In this document: in pieces, positions 23,729-31,605 of the stretch
Layout: each line of letters starts with the position of its first letter
How positions within the stretch are numbered: position 1 is the stretch's first letter
Origin: UBA685 sp002299005
Lineage (GTDB): Bacteria; Pseudomonadota; Alphaproteobacteria; Puniceispirillales; Puniceispirillaceae
Direction of reading: 5' to 3'
Length of the DNA stretch: 43,734 bases
Assembly (NCBI GenBank): GCA_963966775.1
Contig: CAXAAH010000010.1
Location: 1-43,734 of the forward strand
Notes under the pieces: model-generated
The model's input: the letters and a program-made list of their open reading frames with translations, nothing else
Told to the model about the DNA's origin: nothing
Databases searched by the model: none
Made by a program: the position numbers and the translations under genes

Positions 23729-25171
23729 ATGGATTACCTTAGCCAGACAGATGATATCTTTTTTGCCGATGACAGCCAGCTATCGCTTGATTCGACCCTT
23801 GCACATGTTGAAACAGCGCTTGCCGGTGTGGATGATGGCGATTTGTTCCTAGAATCATGCCATAGCGAGATGTTGCTCTTTGATGATGGCAGGCTGAAAT
23901 CTTCAACCTATGACCATTCAACCGGCTTTGGCTTGCGCGCCATTATGGGTGAGGCAGATACATTTGCCCATTCAGGCGAGGTCTCTCACCAAGCGTTAAC
24001 GCGTGCGGTTGATACGGTGAAATCAGTTACCTCAGGCTATTCTGGCGCGATGTCTATTGCGCCTAACCAGCTTGCGAACGCGCCTCTTTATACAGATGAA
24101 AACCCGCTTGATGCGACCCCTTTTAATGATAAGGTCGCGCTGTTGCAGGAAATTGACGCTGTCGCAAGAGCCAAGGATCCGCGCGTCAAGCAAGTGACCG
24201 CCAGCCTTGCCAGCTCTTGGCAGGCCGTGCAAATCATCCGCGCAGGCGGTTATCGTGTCGCAGATATCAGACCTTTGGTGCGCTTGAATATCTCTGTCGT
24301 TGTTGAAAAAGACGGCCGCATGGAATCAGGCTCAAGCGGCTCTGGTGGCAGGCTATTACTTGGCTCATTCATGGAAGAAGCCTATTGGCAGGCCGAAATT
24401 GAAGAAGCCTTGCGCCTCGCTAATTTAGGTCTTTCCTCAATCGCCGCCCCTGCTGGTGAGATGCCTGTGGTACTTGGCGCAGGCTGGCCAGGCGTTATGT
24501 TGCACGAAGCCGTCGGTCACGGCCTTGAAGGTGATTTCAACCGCAAAGGCACCTCTGTTTTCTCTGGCCGCATTGGCGATCAGGTGGCATCCAAAGGGGT
24601 GACAGTCATTGATGATGGCACAATCGCCGACAGGCGCGGGTCTCTTACCATTGATGATGAAGGCACCAAATCAGCGCGCAATGTGCTTATCGAGGACGGC
24701 ATCTTAAAAGGCTATATGCAAGACAGGCAAAATGCCCGCCTGATGGGCGTTGAGGCAACAGGCAATGGGCGCAGACAATCTTATGCGCATCTGCCAATGC
24801 CGCGCATGACAAACACTTTTATGGAATCAGGTGATTATGACCCTGAAGAGATTATCGCCTCAACAAAATCAGGCCTTTATGCCGCCAATTTTGCGGGCGG
24901 TCAGGTCGATATCACCTCAGGTAAATTCGTTTTCTCAGCCTCAGAAGCCTATCTGATTGAAGATGGCAAAATCGGGGCCCCTGTCAAAGGCGCGACCTTG
25001 ATTGGTAACGGCCCTGATGCGATGTCGAAAATCTCTATGCTTGGCAATGATAGCAAGCTCGATAGAGGCGTCGGCACATGTGGCAAGTCAGGCCAATCTG
25101 TGCCTGTGGGCGTTGGTCAGCCAACCTTAAAGATGGGCGGCATCACCGTTGGCGGAACACAAGCTGCCTAA
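23729..25171 (+). CDS. tldD: Metalloprotease TldD
   Basis: A 480-residue TldD, the catalytic partner of the heterodimeric TldD/TldE zinc protease. In other bacteria this pair degrades unfolded peptides and matures microcins and CcdA. The zinc motif HEAVGHGLEGD gives His259, Glu260 and His264. The third-ligand region near the C-terminus (DRGVGTCGKSGQSVPVG) is present. Length and ends are normal. The gene is monocistronic by layout: the cox block is divergent, and the MFS gene converges with stops only 1 bp apart. Its partner gene tldE/pmbA lies 6.4 kb downstream on the same strand. Confidence 0.96.
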   Translation: MDYLSQTDDIFFADDSQLSLDSTLAHVETALAGVDDGDLFLESCHSEMLLFDDGRLKSSTYDHSTGFGLRAIMGEADTFAHSGEVSHQALTRAVDTVKSVTSGYSGAMSIAPNQLANAPLYTDENPLDATPFNDKVALLQEIDAVARAKDPRVKQVTASLASSWQAVQIIRAGGYRVADIRPLVRLNISVVVEKDGRMESGSSGSGGRLLLGSFMEEAYWQAEIEEALRLANLGLSSIAAPAGEMPVVLGAGWPGVMLHEAVGHGLEGDFNRKGTSVFSGRIGDQVASKGVTVIDDGTIADRRGSLTIDDEGTKSARNVLIEDGILKGYMQDRQNARLMGVEATGNGRRQSYAHLPMPRMTNTFMESGDYDPEEIIASTKSGLYAANFAGGQVDITSGKFVFSASEAYLIEDGKIGAPVKGATLIGNGPDAMSKISMLGNDSKLDRGVGTCGKSGQSVPVGVGQPTLKMGGITVGGTQAA

Positions 25172-25172
25172 T

Positions 25173-26402
25173 TTAGGCGGTTGAAGCTTTCGGCTTTTTG
25201 GCAATGAAGAATACGGTCAGCAATAATAAGAAGCTGATCGTACCACCTGTGCCAAAAGATAGCTGGCCTGCGCCTGTGGCATAGAGCGGGCCTGCGGCGG
25301 CAAGACCGATAACCTGCCCCAAAGAGCCAAATCCCTGCACCAGACCAAGCGCCCCGCCCATCTCATCCGCGCGCGCCGCTTTTGAGGCCGCTGATGACAG
25401 GCTAGGGTTGGTGAAAGCAAAGCCGATACACACCATTGTTGTGCAAATCAACACCGCCGCCAAAGGCGCCACATTGCCCAAAACAAGACCAGCGGCAAGC
25501 AAAGCTGTCATAAATTGCCCCGCGGTAAGAAGTGATGTGCCCCCCATAATGGTGCCCACCTCGCCAAAGCGTTTAACCGCGATACCAATCAGCCCGCCTT
25601 CAACGATAATGATGCAAATGCCGACATAGGTGAACAGCCAGCCAGTATCAGAGGCTTGATAGGCAAACACATCTTTGAGCAATAGCACAAAGGCCGCTTC
25701 AACTTGTGAGAATGACAGGTTAAGCAAAAAGAAACTAAGGGCAAAAAGGCCAAGCGGGCCTTTGAATAATTGGATTGACCGCCCCAAAGCATTACCGCGG
25801 ACAGCGCCTGTATCAGCCAATTTTATCGGTGCCATATAAGGCAAGCGCGTTGCCAGCAAGAGGGCAAACACCGTAAAGATACCCGCGATCGCAAAAGGCG
25901 CCTGATGCAAAGGCCCGCCGCCAACACCGCTTAAAAGACCACCTAGCGCCGGGCCAAATACAAAACCAGCCCCAATAGACGCCCCCATAAAGCCCATATA
26001 TTTCGCCCGATCTTCGGTTGAGGTATTATCCGCAATCAACGCTTGGATGACGCCGATATTACCTGCCGCCAGACCAGCGATAATGCGCGAGATAAACAAA
26101 AGCGCGATATGTTCTGAGAAGGCGAATGTGAAATGCGCCACAGTGCCTATGGCAAGCGAGCCCATCAAAACAGGCTTGCGCCCAAATTTATCAGATAAAC
26201 GCCCTAAGATAGGATTGCCAATAAACATAGCGAGCGAAAAACAGGCCAATAGAGCTGTCATCACAGTCTCTGAATAGCCAAGCTCATCAATCACCGTATA
26301 GGGCAGGATTGGAATAAGCGCCCCAATCCCGACAAAATCAATAAAAACAATCAGTAACAGGGTCGGCAAATGTAGCTTTAACGACGCAGAGCCATTTGTC
26401 AT
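25173..26402 (-). CDS. MFS transporter, TetA-like drug:H+ antiporter group
   Basis: A 409-residue major facilitator with twelve predicted helices. Motif A is clear in the 2-3 loop (GRLSDKFGRKPVL). A motif-C-like antiporter signature (GASIGAGFVFGPALGG) lies in helix 5. The N-terminus LLLIVFIDFVGIGALIPILPY is close to the TetA/multidrug group (DHA1). The real substrate cannot be read from sequence, and such genes are frequent in genomes without any tetracycline resistance. It may be a single-gene unit: 48 bp separate it from gshA upstream on the same strand, so read-through is also possible. Confidence 0.88.
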   Translation of the reverse strand: MTNGSASLKLHLPTLLLIVFIDFVGIGALIPILPYTVIDELGYSETVMTALLACFSLAMFIGNPILGRLSDKFGRKPVLMGSLAIGTVAHFTFAFSEHIALLFISRIIAGLAAGNIGVIQALIADNTSTEDRAKYMGFMGASIGAGFVFGPALGGLLSGVGGGPLHQAPFAIAGIFTVFALLLATRLPYMAPIKLADTGAVRGNALGRSIQLFKGPLGLFALSFFLLNLSFSQVEAAFVLLLKDVFAYQASDTGWLFTYVGICIIIVEGGLIGIAVKRFGEVGTIMGGTSLLTAGQFMTALLAAGLVLGNVAPLAAVLICTTMVCIGFAFTNPSLSSAASKAARADEMGGALGLVQGFGSLGQVIGLAAAGPLYATGAGQLSFGTGGTISFLLLLTVFFIAKKPKASTA

Positions 26403-26450
26403 AACAGCATAATCCTTTTTCGCGCACTCTCTGGAAGGCGCCCCTTTTGC

Positions 26451-27821
26451 CTAGTAATGGCGCTCACGAAAGACCTTATCAATATCGCCGTTCCACGCAC
26501 CGTGATAGAGTTCAAGCATCACATCCGCAGGTGTTTTTTGCGTCTCAATGACCTGATGCAATGGCGCAAGAAACTTTGTCTCATCACGCCCTTCACTATC
26601 GGTTTGCGCGCGCGCCGCAAGGCCGTCTTTGGCAATATCCACCAGCTGTGCCGCCAGCGTGGCAACATCATGTTCACCCAGCTTGGCACGAAGCCCATTT
26701 TGCGCCACATCCAATCGCGCGGCCAACACATCATTGGCGGTGATATTCTTTGCCAAAGCCTCAGCCTTTGCCAGTGCCTCTTCATCATATAACAAGCCAA
26801 CCCAAAAGGCAGGAAGCGCACAGATATTTGCCCAAGTCCCGCTATCTGCGCCGCGCATTTCCAAATAACCCTTCAAGCGAACCTCTGGGAAGGCTGTTGT
26901 GATATGATCTTCAAAATCGGCCATAACAGGGAATTGACCTTCAAAGCCTGTCATCTCACCCTTCATGAAATGGCGGAACGACTTGCCCGTGACGTCAATA
27001 TAATCGTCGCCGCGATGCAAGAAATACATCGGCACATCAAGGATATAATCTATCCACTGCTCATAGCCAAAGGCAGGATCAAAGACGCAAGCTGGCACAC
27101 CGCACCGCGCATTATCTGTATCAGTCCAAGCCTCAGCTCTGGTAGAAAGCAAGCCTGATGGCTTACCATTCTTAAACGGCGAATTGGCAAAAAGGGCTGT
27201 CGCAATTGGTTGCAGGGCCAGTGATGTACGGAATTTGCGGCGCATATCTTCTTCGCTGGCATAATCCAAATTCACCTGCACCGTGCAAGAGCGCAACATC
27301 ATATCAAGGCCAAGCGTGCCAACCGTCGGCATGTAGGCGCTCATCACCTTATAGCGTCCCTTTGGCATGAAAGAGATATCATCCCTGTCCCATTTCGGCT
27401 GAAAGCCAAGGCCTAGCATGCAAATATCAAGCTCTGCTGTGGCCTCTTTCATCACAGATAGATGGTGCCCCGTCTCGCGGCAAGTCTGGTGCAATGTTTC
27501 AAGCGGCGCGCCTGATAATTCAAACTGCCCACCAGGCTCTAGCGTGATAGAACCGCCATCACCATCTTTGAGCGCGATGACATTTTCATTCTCATAAATC
27601 GGCTCCCAGCCTTGTGTTGCCACAAGATTATTCAGCAATTGGCCAATCCCTTGATCACCCTCATAGGCAACAGCGCGAAAATCACCCTTATGGAACAAGA
27701 ATTTCTCATGCTCCGTGCCAATACGCCACGCATCCTTGCTCTTTTCTTTAGAGGCGAGCCATCTGACAAAATCCGCCTTTTCAAGCATCGGTGTGGCTAT
27801 GTCAATTCTATCTGAATTCAT
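26451..27821 (-). CDS. gshA: Glutamate-cysteine ligase, plant/proteobacterial type
   Basis: A 456-residue enzyme making gamma-glutamylcysteine, the first step of glutathione synthesis. ATG 27821 is chosen because the longer open frame to 27911 would overlap rsmE and adds no conserved sequence. Motifs are RIGTEHEKFLF near the N-terminus, GGSITLEPGGQFELSGAP for Glu/metal binding, the LGFQPKWDRDDISFMPKGRY stretch, and RGADSGTWANICALPAFWVGLLYD. This is the GCS2-like plant-type branch common in alphaproteobacteria. It lies 70 nt downstream of rsmE. GSH would supply the Prx5-type peroxidase encoded in the same window. Confidence 0.96.
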   Translation of the reverse strand: MNSDRIDIATPMLEKADFVRWLASKEKSKDAWRIGTEHEKFLFHKGDFRAVAYEGDQGIGQLLNNLVATQGWEPIYENENVIALKDGDGGSITLEPGGQFELSGAPLETLHQTCRETGHHLSVMKEATAELDICMLGLGFQPKWDRDDISFMPKGRYKVMSAYMPTVGTLGLDMMLRSCTVQVNLDYASEEDMRRKFRTSLALQPIATALFANSPFKNGKPSGLLSTRAEAWTDTDNARCGVPACVFDPAFGYEQWIDYILDVPMYFLHRGDDYIDVTGKSFRHFMKGEMTGFEGQFPVMADFEDHITTAFPEVRLKGYLEMRGADSGTWANICALPAFWVGLLYDEEALAKAEALAKNITANDVLAARLDVAQNGLRAKLGEHDVATLAAQLVDIAKDGLAARAQTDSEGRDETKFLAPLHQVIETQKTPADVMLELYHGAWNGDIDKVFRERHY

Positions 27822-27891
27822 CTTTATTATGACCTTAAGAAATCTATCAATGCATAGATTTCGGCTTGAGAGGGTGGGGTGGGTATCAGCC

Positions 27892-28641
27892 TCATTTCGA
27901 CCAATCACCACGAATAGCTTGATATAGGCTCAGCGCAGATAGGGCGGCTGTATCAGCGCGCAATATCCGTGGGCCAAGTGATAGACCATAAGCCATAGGA
28001 AGGGCATCTATTTTTGCTTTTTCATCCACAGAAAATCCCCCTTCTGGCCCAATCAGTATCGCCGCGCTTTTTTGCGTCACCTGAGATAAAATACGCAAAG
28101 CATCATGATTGTGATCACCCGCAAGACGCTCATCGCAAAATATGAGGGCGCGGTCTTCTGGCCACTTATCCAAAATCTCATCTAGCGCGGTAAAAGGTTT
28201 AATCGACGGTATATCAAGACGCTCTGTTTGTTCGGCCGCTTCGATGGCATTTGCCTCAAGGCGCTCATCTTTTATCGCTTTGACCTGACAGTAATCTGTG
28301 CGCACGGGCCAGATAACAGACGCGCCTAATTCGGTTGCTTTTTGCGCCATAAAATCAAGCCGCGCTTTTTTCACAGGCGCAAATAACAGCCATAGATCAG
28401 GCCCCTGCCATTGCTCTTCTTGTAATTCAAGGCAACGCAACATGCCTGATTTGCGGCTTAATTCAGTAATTTCAGCCATATAACAGCCATCACGCCCATT
28501 AAACACAGCCAAGCTTGTGCCCGCAGATTTGCGCATCACTGTGCCAAGATAATGGGCATGCTCACGGCTCAATGCTACCTCTGCCTCTTTTGCAAGAGGG
28601 GTATCAATATAAAGCCTAATTTGAGAATGCCGTTCCGCCAT
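27892..28641 (-). CDS. rsmE: 16S rRNA m3U1498 methyltransferase RsmE
   Basis: A 249-residue SPOUT methyltransferase modifying U1498 of 16S rRNA. The N-terminal PUA-like part (RLYIDTPLAKEAEVALSREHAHYLGTVMR) precedes the knotted SAM-binding domain. Signature loops are LIGPEGGFSVDEK and LGPRILRADTAALSAL. The KSARLDFMAQKATELG-type region appears here as KKARLDFMAQKATELGAS. It is divergent from ubiA across 148 bp and upstream of gshA, a trio often kept together in alphaproteobacteria. Confidence 0.96.
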   Translation of the reverse strand: MAERHSQIRLYIDTPLAKEAEVALSREHAHYLGTVMRKSAGTSLAVFNGRDGCYMAEITELSRKSGMLRCLELQEEQWQGPDLWLLFAPVKKARLDFMAQKATELGASVIWPVRTDYCQVKAIKDERLEANAIEAAEQTERLDIPSIKPFTALDEILDKWPEDRALIFCDERLAGDHNHDALRILSQVTQKSAAILIGPEGGFSVDEKAKIDALPMAYGLSLGPRILRADTAALSALSLYQAIRGDWSK

Positions 28642-28736
28642 ATCTGTTAGGTAAGCGACGACAGATTTAATTGCAACCCCCTTACAATCACGCTAGTGTC
28701 TATCGCATCCAAAAACGTGGCAGACGCACCATCGCG

Positions 28737-28758
28737 ATACTGCCCCTATACTGCCCCT
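28737..28758. repeat. Tandem 11-bp repeat in the ubiA upstream region
   Basis: ATACTGCCCCT occurs twice head to tail (28737-28747, 28748-28758), 31 nt before ubiA. The second copy creates TATACT, a plausible -10 box, but no matching -35 was found. Confidence 0.7.
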
Positions 28759-28789
28759 GCAAGCCCTAGCGAAAGGCGCTTTTCCTGTT

Positions 28790-29713
28790 ATGGCCCATCA
28801 AGATAAACAAACCGCATCTGATATCCGCCTTGATGGGTTTTGGGGGAGATTTCCCCCTAGCTGGCATGGGGTTATTTCCATCATGCGCCTTGATAGACCC
28901 ATTGGCTGGTGGCTGTTATTATTGCCTAGCTGGTGGGCCATCCTTATCGCCGCAGACGAGCCTCTCACCGCTTTATGGTTAATGCTATTATTCTTAATCG
29001 GGGCCGTTGCCATGCGCGCGGCGGGGTGTGTTATCAATGATTTATGGGATACAGATATTGACCAGAAAATCGCCCGCACCGCCACAAGGCCGCTTGCCTC
29101 TGGTGAAATATCAAAGCTACAGGCCTTTATCATACTCATCATACTTGGCCTGATTGGCCTTGGCATCTTGGTTCAATTGCCGTTTAAGGCGTGGTTGATG
29201 GGCATAGCCTCTCTGCCGCTTATTGCGACATACCCTTTGTTTAAGCGCTTTACCTATTGGCCCCAGATCATGCTTGGCCTGACCTTTAGTTGGGGCGTCC
29301 TACTAGGCTTTGTTGCCGCCTCAGACACATGGCCCCATGCGGGGATACTCACCCTTTATGTTGGCACGGTCTTTTGGGTGGTCGGCTATGATACGATTTA
29401 TGCCATTCAGGATATGAAAGATGATGCGCTTACAGGCGTCAAATCATCGGCGCTTGCCCTGAAGGGGCGCATCGCATTTGCGATTAAACGCATTTACGCC
29501 TTTGGGCTTATGATTATCACCACAGCCCTATATATCACTTTTGGCACATGGGGCATTTGGACGATTGGCATCATTTTGATGGGCTTGCATCTTTATCGCC
29601 AGACCAGCTTGATTGATGAGGATAACCCGCAAATGGCGTTGATGCTGTTTAAATCAAATCGTGATGCGGGCTTATTTTTATCAGCCGGCCTACTGGCAGA
29701 GTTGTTTTTATAA
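28790..29713 (+). CDS. ubiA: 4-hydroxybenzoate polyprenyltransferase
   Basis: A 307-residue membrane prenyltransferase attaching the polyprenyl tail to 4-hydroxybenzoate in ubiquinone synthesis. The first Asp-rich motif N83-D-L-W-D-T-D-I-D91 with RTATRPLASGE and the second YDTIYAIQDMKDD (about 200-212) bind the prenyl diphosphate via Mg. LDRPIGWWLLLLPSWW near the N-terminus is typical of the UbiA/COQ2 branch rather than the heme O synthase branch (ctaB, also in this window). Eight or nine helices are predicted. Its 3' end overlaps the convergent GGCT-like gene by 6 bp. It supplies the quinone used by the respiratory chain. Confidence 0.95.
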   Translation: MAHQDKQTASDIRLDGFWGRFPPSWHGVISIMRLDRPIGWWLLLLPSWWAILIAADEPLTALWLMLLFLIGAVAMRAAGCVINDLWDTDIDQKIARTATRPLASGEISKLQAFIILIILGLIGLGILVQLPFKAWLMGIASLPLIATYPLFKRFTYWPQIMLGLTFSWGVLLGFVAASDTWPHAGILTLYVGTVFWVVGYDTIYAIQDMKDDALTGVKSSALALKGRIAFAIKRIYAFGLMIITTALYITFGTWGIWTIGIILMGLHLYRQTSLIDEDNPQMALMLFKSNRDAGLFLSAGLLAELFL

Positions 29714-30487
29714 AAAGCTGTCCGCATCCGTGGGCGTGGCGGGGATAATCGTCCACGGCCCGCCTTCAATAGGCGCGCTTAATGCGGCAAGCCTATCATT
29801 GACATCCAAGCGATAGGCCTTATCCGCGATAAGCCGTTCGATAAAACGCGCCTCATCCTCTTCTTGCAAAGAAGCTGGCAGTTTTTGATATAATTTTGTC
29901 CGCGCACCTGCTTGGCTAAGGGGCGTGAATTGCCGGCCAATGGCTGGCAGGGCTGACAGGCCAAAAGGGTTCCCCTCACCATCTAGCAAAGAGCCGAGCC
30001 TTGTCGCATAGCCATAGACCGCCTCTGGTTGCGGCGCGTCAAGAATCTCAACCGCCCCCTCATCCCAGCGACAATAATCATAGGCAATGCCAACCGCCTC
30101 TGTATCATGCATGATCTGCAATTGGCCAGCTGTCAGCCAGACCGCATTCAGCATGATATCTGTGCCTTCACAAGGATGCGCAGAACAAGGCACCGCGCCA
30201 TAATAGGAAAAACACGCGCTATGGATAATGTCACAATTCTTCACCAAGGCGCGTGTGACGCACAAGCGCGCTTTGCCGGCAAATTTGCGTAAAAGCTGTT
30301 GCGGTGCGCGGTTTGAGCCGACAGATAAAACCGCGACCCGCCCCTCTAACTCAGCTTTGGTAAAGCCTGCCACCTCCGCATAGCTATCGCCATCCATAAG
30401 ATAGCTATGCGGCGGCGCCTCATAGGGATAGTCATTTGCCCGCTCATCATCCTCAAGCGCGGTAATCTGGATAGCATCTGGTGTCAT
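29708..30487 (-). CDS. Unknown protein, possible gamma-glutamylcyclotransferase-like fold
   Basis: A 259-residue soluble protein that I do not recognise with certainty. Residues 53-60 read VLSVGSNR, close to the xYGSN loop that opens the gamma-glutamylcyclotransferase (GGCT/ChaC-like) fold, with Val replacing the usual Tyr. A Cys cluster follows (NCDIIHSACFSYYGAVPCSAHPC, about 85-106), together with YGYATRLGSLLDGEGNPFGLSA. No signal peptide or membrane segment is seen. Its stop overlaps ubiA, and it begins 12 nt after the argC stop on the same strand, so it may be co-transcribed with argC. GGCT-like enzymes act on gamma-glutamyl peptides, but no catalytic Glu could be assigned. Confidence 0.7.
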   Translation of the reverse strand: MTPDAIQITALEDDERANDYPYEAPPHSYLMDGDSYAEVAGFTKAELEGRVAVLSVGSNRAPQQLLRKFAGKARLCVTRALVKNCDIIHSACFSYYGAVPCSAHPCEGTDIMLNAVWLTAGQLQIMHDTEAVGIAYDYCRWDEGAVEILDAPQPEAVYGYATRLGSLLDGEGNPFGLSALPAIGRQFTPLSQAGARTKLYQKLPASLQEEDEARFIERLIADKAYRLDVNDRLAALSAPIEGGPWTIIPATPTDADSFL

Positions 30488-30499
30488 AAGCAGATACGC

Positions 30500-31447
30500 C
30501 TAAAGTGAGAGGCCAAGCGTCTCATCAAGACCAAGGGCGATATTCATATTTTGAACCGCCGCCCCAGAGGCACCTTTACCAAGATTATCAAGACGCGCGG
30601 TGAGCCAAAATTGCTGTGTTTGCGCATTGTAAGAAGTGAAAATCTCAAGCTTATCTGTGCCTTTCAGCCCATCAGCTGGCAGGAACCCATTTGCGCTATG
30701 CTGGCTTAGATCATCCGCATCATAGGCCTTAATAATGTGCGAGCCTTGATAATGTGACTGAAAAATCTCAGCTAGATCAGCGGCCGTCACAGCCTTGCTT
30801 AGCTGGCCCGCAAATAGTGGCAGATGCACCAGCATGCCTTGCGCAAAATCGCCTACTGACGGCATGAAAATAGGACAGCTAGACAAGCGCGCCAATTTTT
30901 GCATCTCTGGCAAATGCTTGTGCGATAGGCCGTGCGCATAAGAGAAATGACGCGGCGCTGTGCCAGCATCAAACGCCTCGATAAGCCCCTTGCCGCCACC
31001 TGTATAACCGCTAATCGCCGGCACAGTTAGCTTTGCATCATCTGGCAATAACCCTGCCTCTCTCAGAGGTGCTGCCATCGCCAAAAAGCCTGTCGGATAA
31101 CAACCGGGGTTGCTGATACGCTTTGTGCCTGCAATCGCCGCTCTGACATCTGTGCCTAATTCGGCCATGCCATAGACCCACGCATCATCTGTGCGGTGCT
31201 GTGTTGAGGCATCAATCAGCACAACATCAAGGTCCGCCGCCATCTCTGCCGCTTGCTTTGCCGCCTCATCTGGCAGGCATAAAATGGCCGCATCAGCGGC
31301 GGCAAATGCCTCACGCCTTGCCCCATCATCTTTACGCAAATCGCCGTCAAGCGTGATTAATTCAACGCTAGCATGTGCAGATAATTTCTCAGCCACTTGC
31401 AAACCGGTTGTGCCAGCCTGCCCATCAATAAATACAAGAATGCTCAT
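30500..31447 (-). CDS. argC: N-acetyl-gamma-glutamyl-phosphate reductase, type 2
   Basis: A 315-residue NADPH-dependent enzyme of arginine synthesis. ATG 31447 gives the length of the short type-2 ArgC typical of alphaproteobacteria; the open frame reaches 31552 without conserved sequence. It starts with the nucleotide-binding FIDGQAGTTGLQ. The catalytic Cys116 is in SNPGCYPTGFLA, and SGYTGGGKGLIE and SYAHGLSHKHLPEM follow. No clear Shine-Dalgarno is present. A perfect TATAAT stands on the minus strand at 31544-31539, without a recognisable -35. No other arg gene is nearby. The divergent neighbour is tldE. Confidence 0.95.
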   Translation of the reverse strand: MSILVFIDGQAGTTGLQVAEKLSAHASVELITLDGDLRKDDGARREAFAAADAAILCLPDEAAKQAAEMAADLDVVLIDASTQHRTDDAWVYGMAELGTDVRAAIAGTKRISNPGCYPTGFLAMAAPLREAGLLPDDAKLTVPAISGYTGGGKGLIEAFDAGTAPRHFSYAHGLSHKHLPEMQKLARLSSCPIFMPSVGDFAQGMLVHLPLFAGQLSKAVTAADLAEIFQSHYQGSHIIKAYDADDLSQHSANGFLPADGLKGTDKLEIFTSYNAQTQQFWLTARLDNLGKGASGAAVQNMNIALGLDETLGLSL

Positions 31448-31605
31448 AATGATTAACAGATAGACGAAAACCACCATTTGGCGCAAGCTGATAAAGTATA
31501 AAGAGTTCCATTGATTTCCAGCATGCGGCTGATTATCTATTATAAGAGGCAATTCTGCCCAATAGCTGTTCTAACCCCCGCTAATTTCCGACAGGCCATG
31601 CGACT

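Noticed and set aside
25183..25199. Hairpin AAGC-TTTCG-GCTT with T-run as a terminator for tldD
   Set aside because: The stem is only 4 bp and lies in the MFS coding sequence, too weak to annotate.
25173..26402. Calling the MFS transporter a tetracycline resistance gene
   Set aside because: TetA-like motifs are shared by the whole DHA1 group. No tetR-type regulator is adjacent, so the substrate stays open.
27822..27911. Longer N-terminus of GshA to 27911
   Set aside because: It would overlap rsmE, adds no conserved residues, and the start at 27821 gives the usual family length.
31448..31552. Longer N-terminus of ArgC to 31552
   Set aside because: The NADP-binding motif is at the extreme N-terminus in the family and begins right after Met 31447. 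The extension would place a hydrophobic stretch in front of it.
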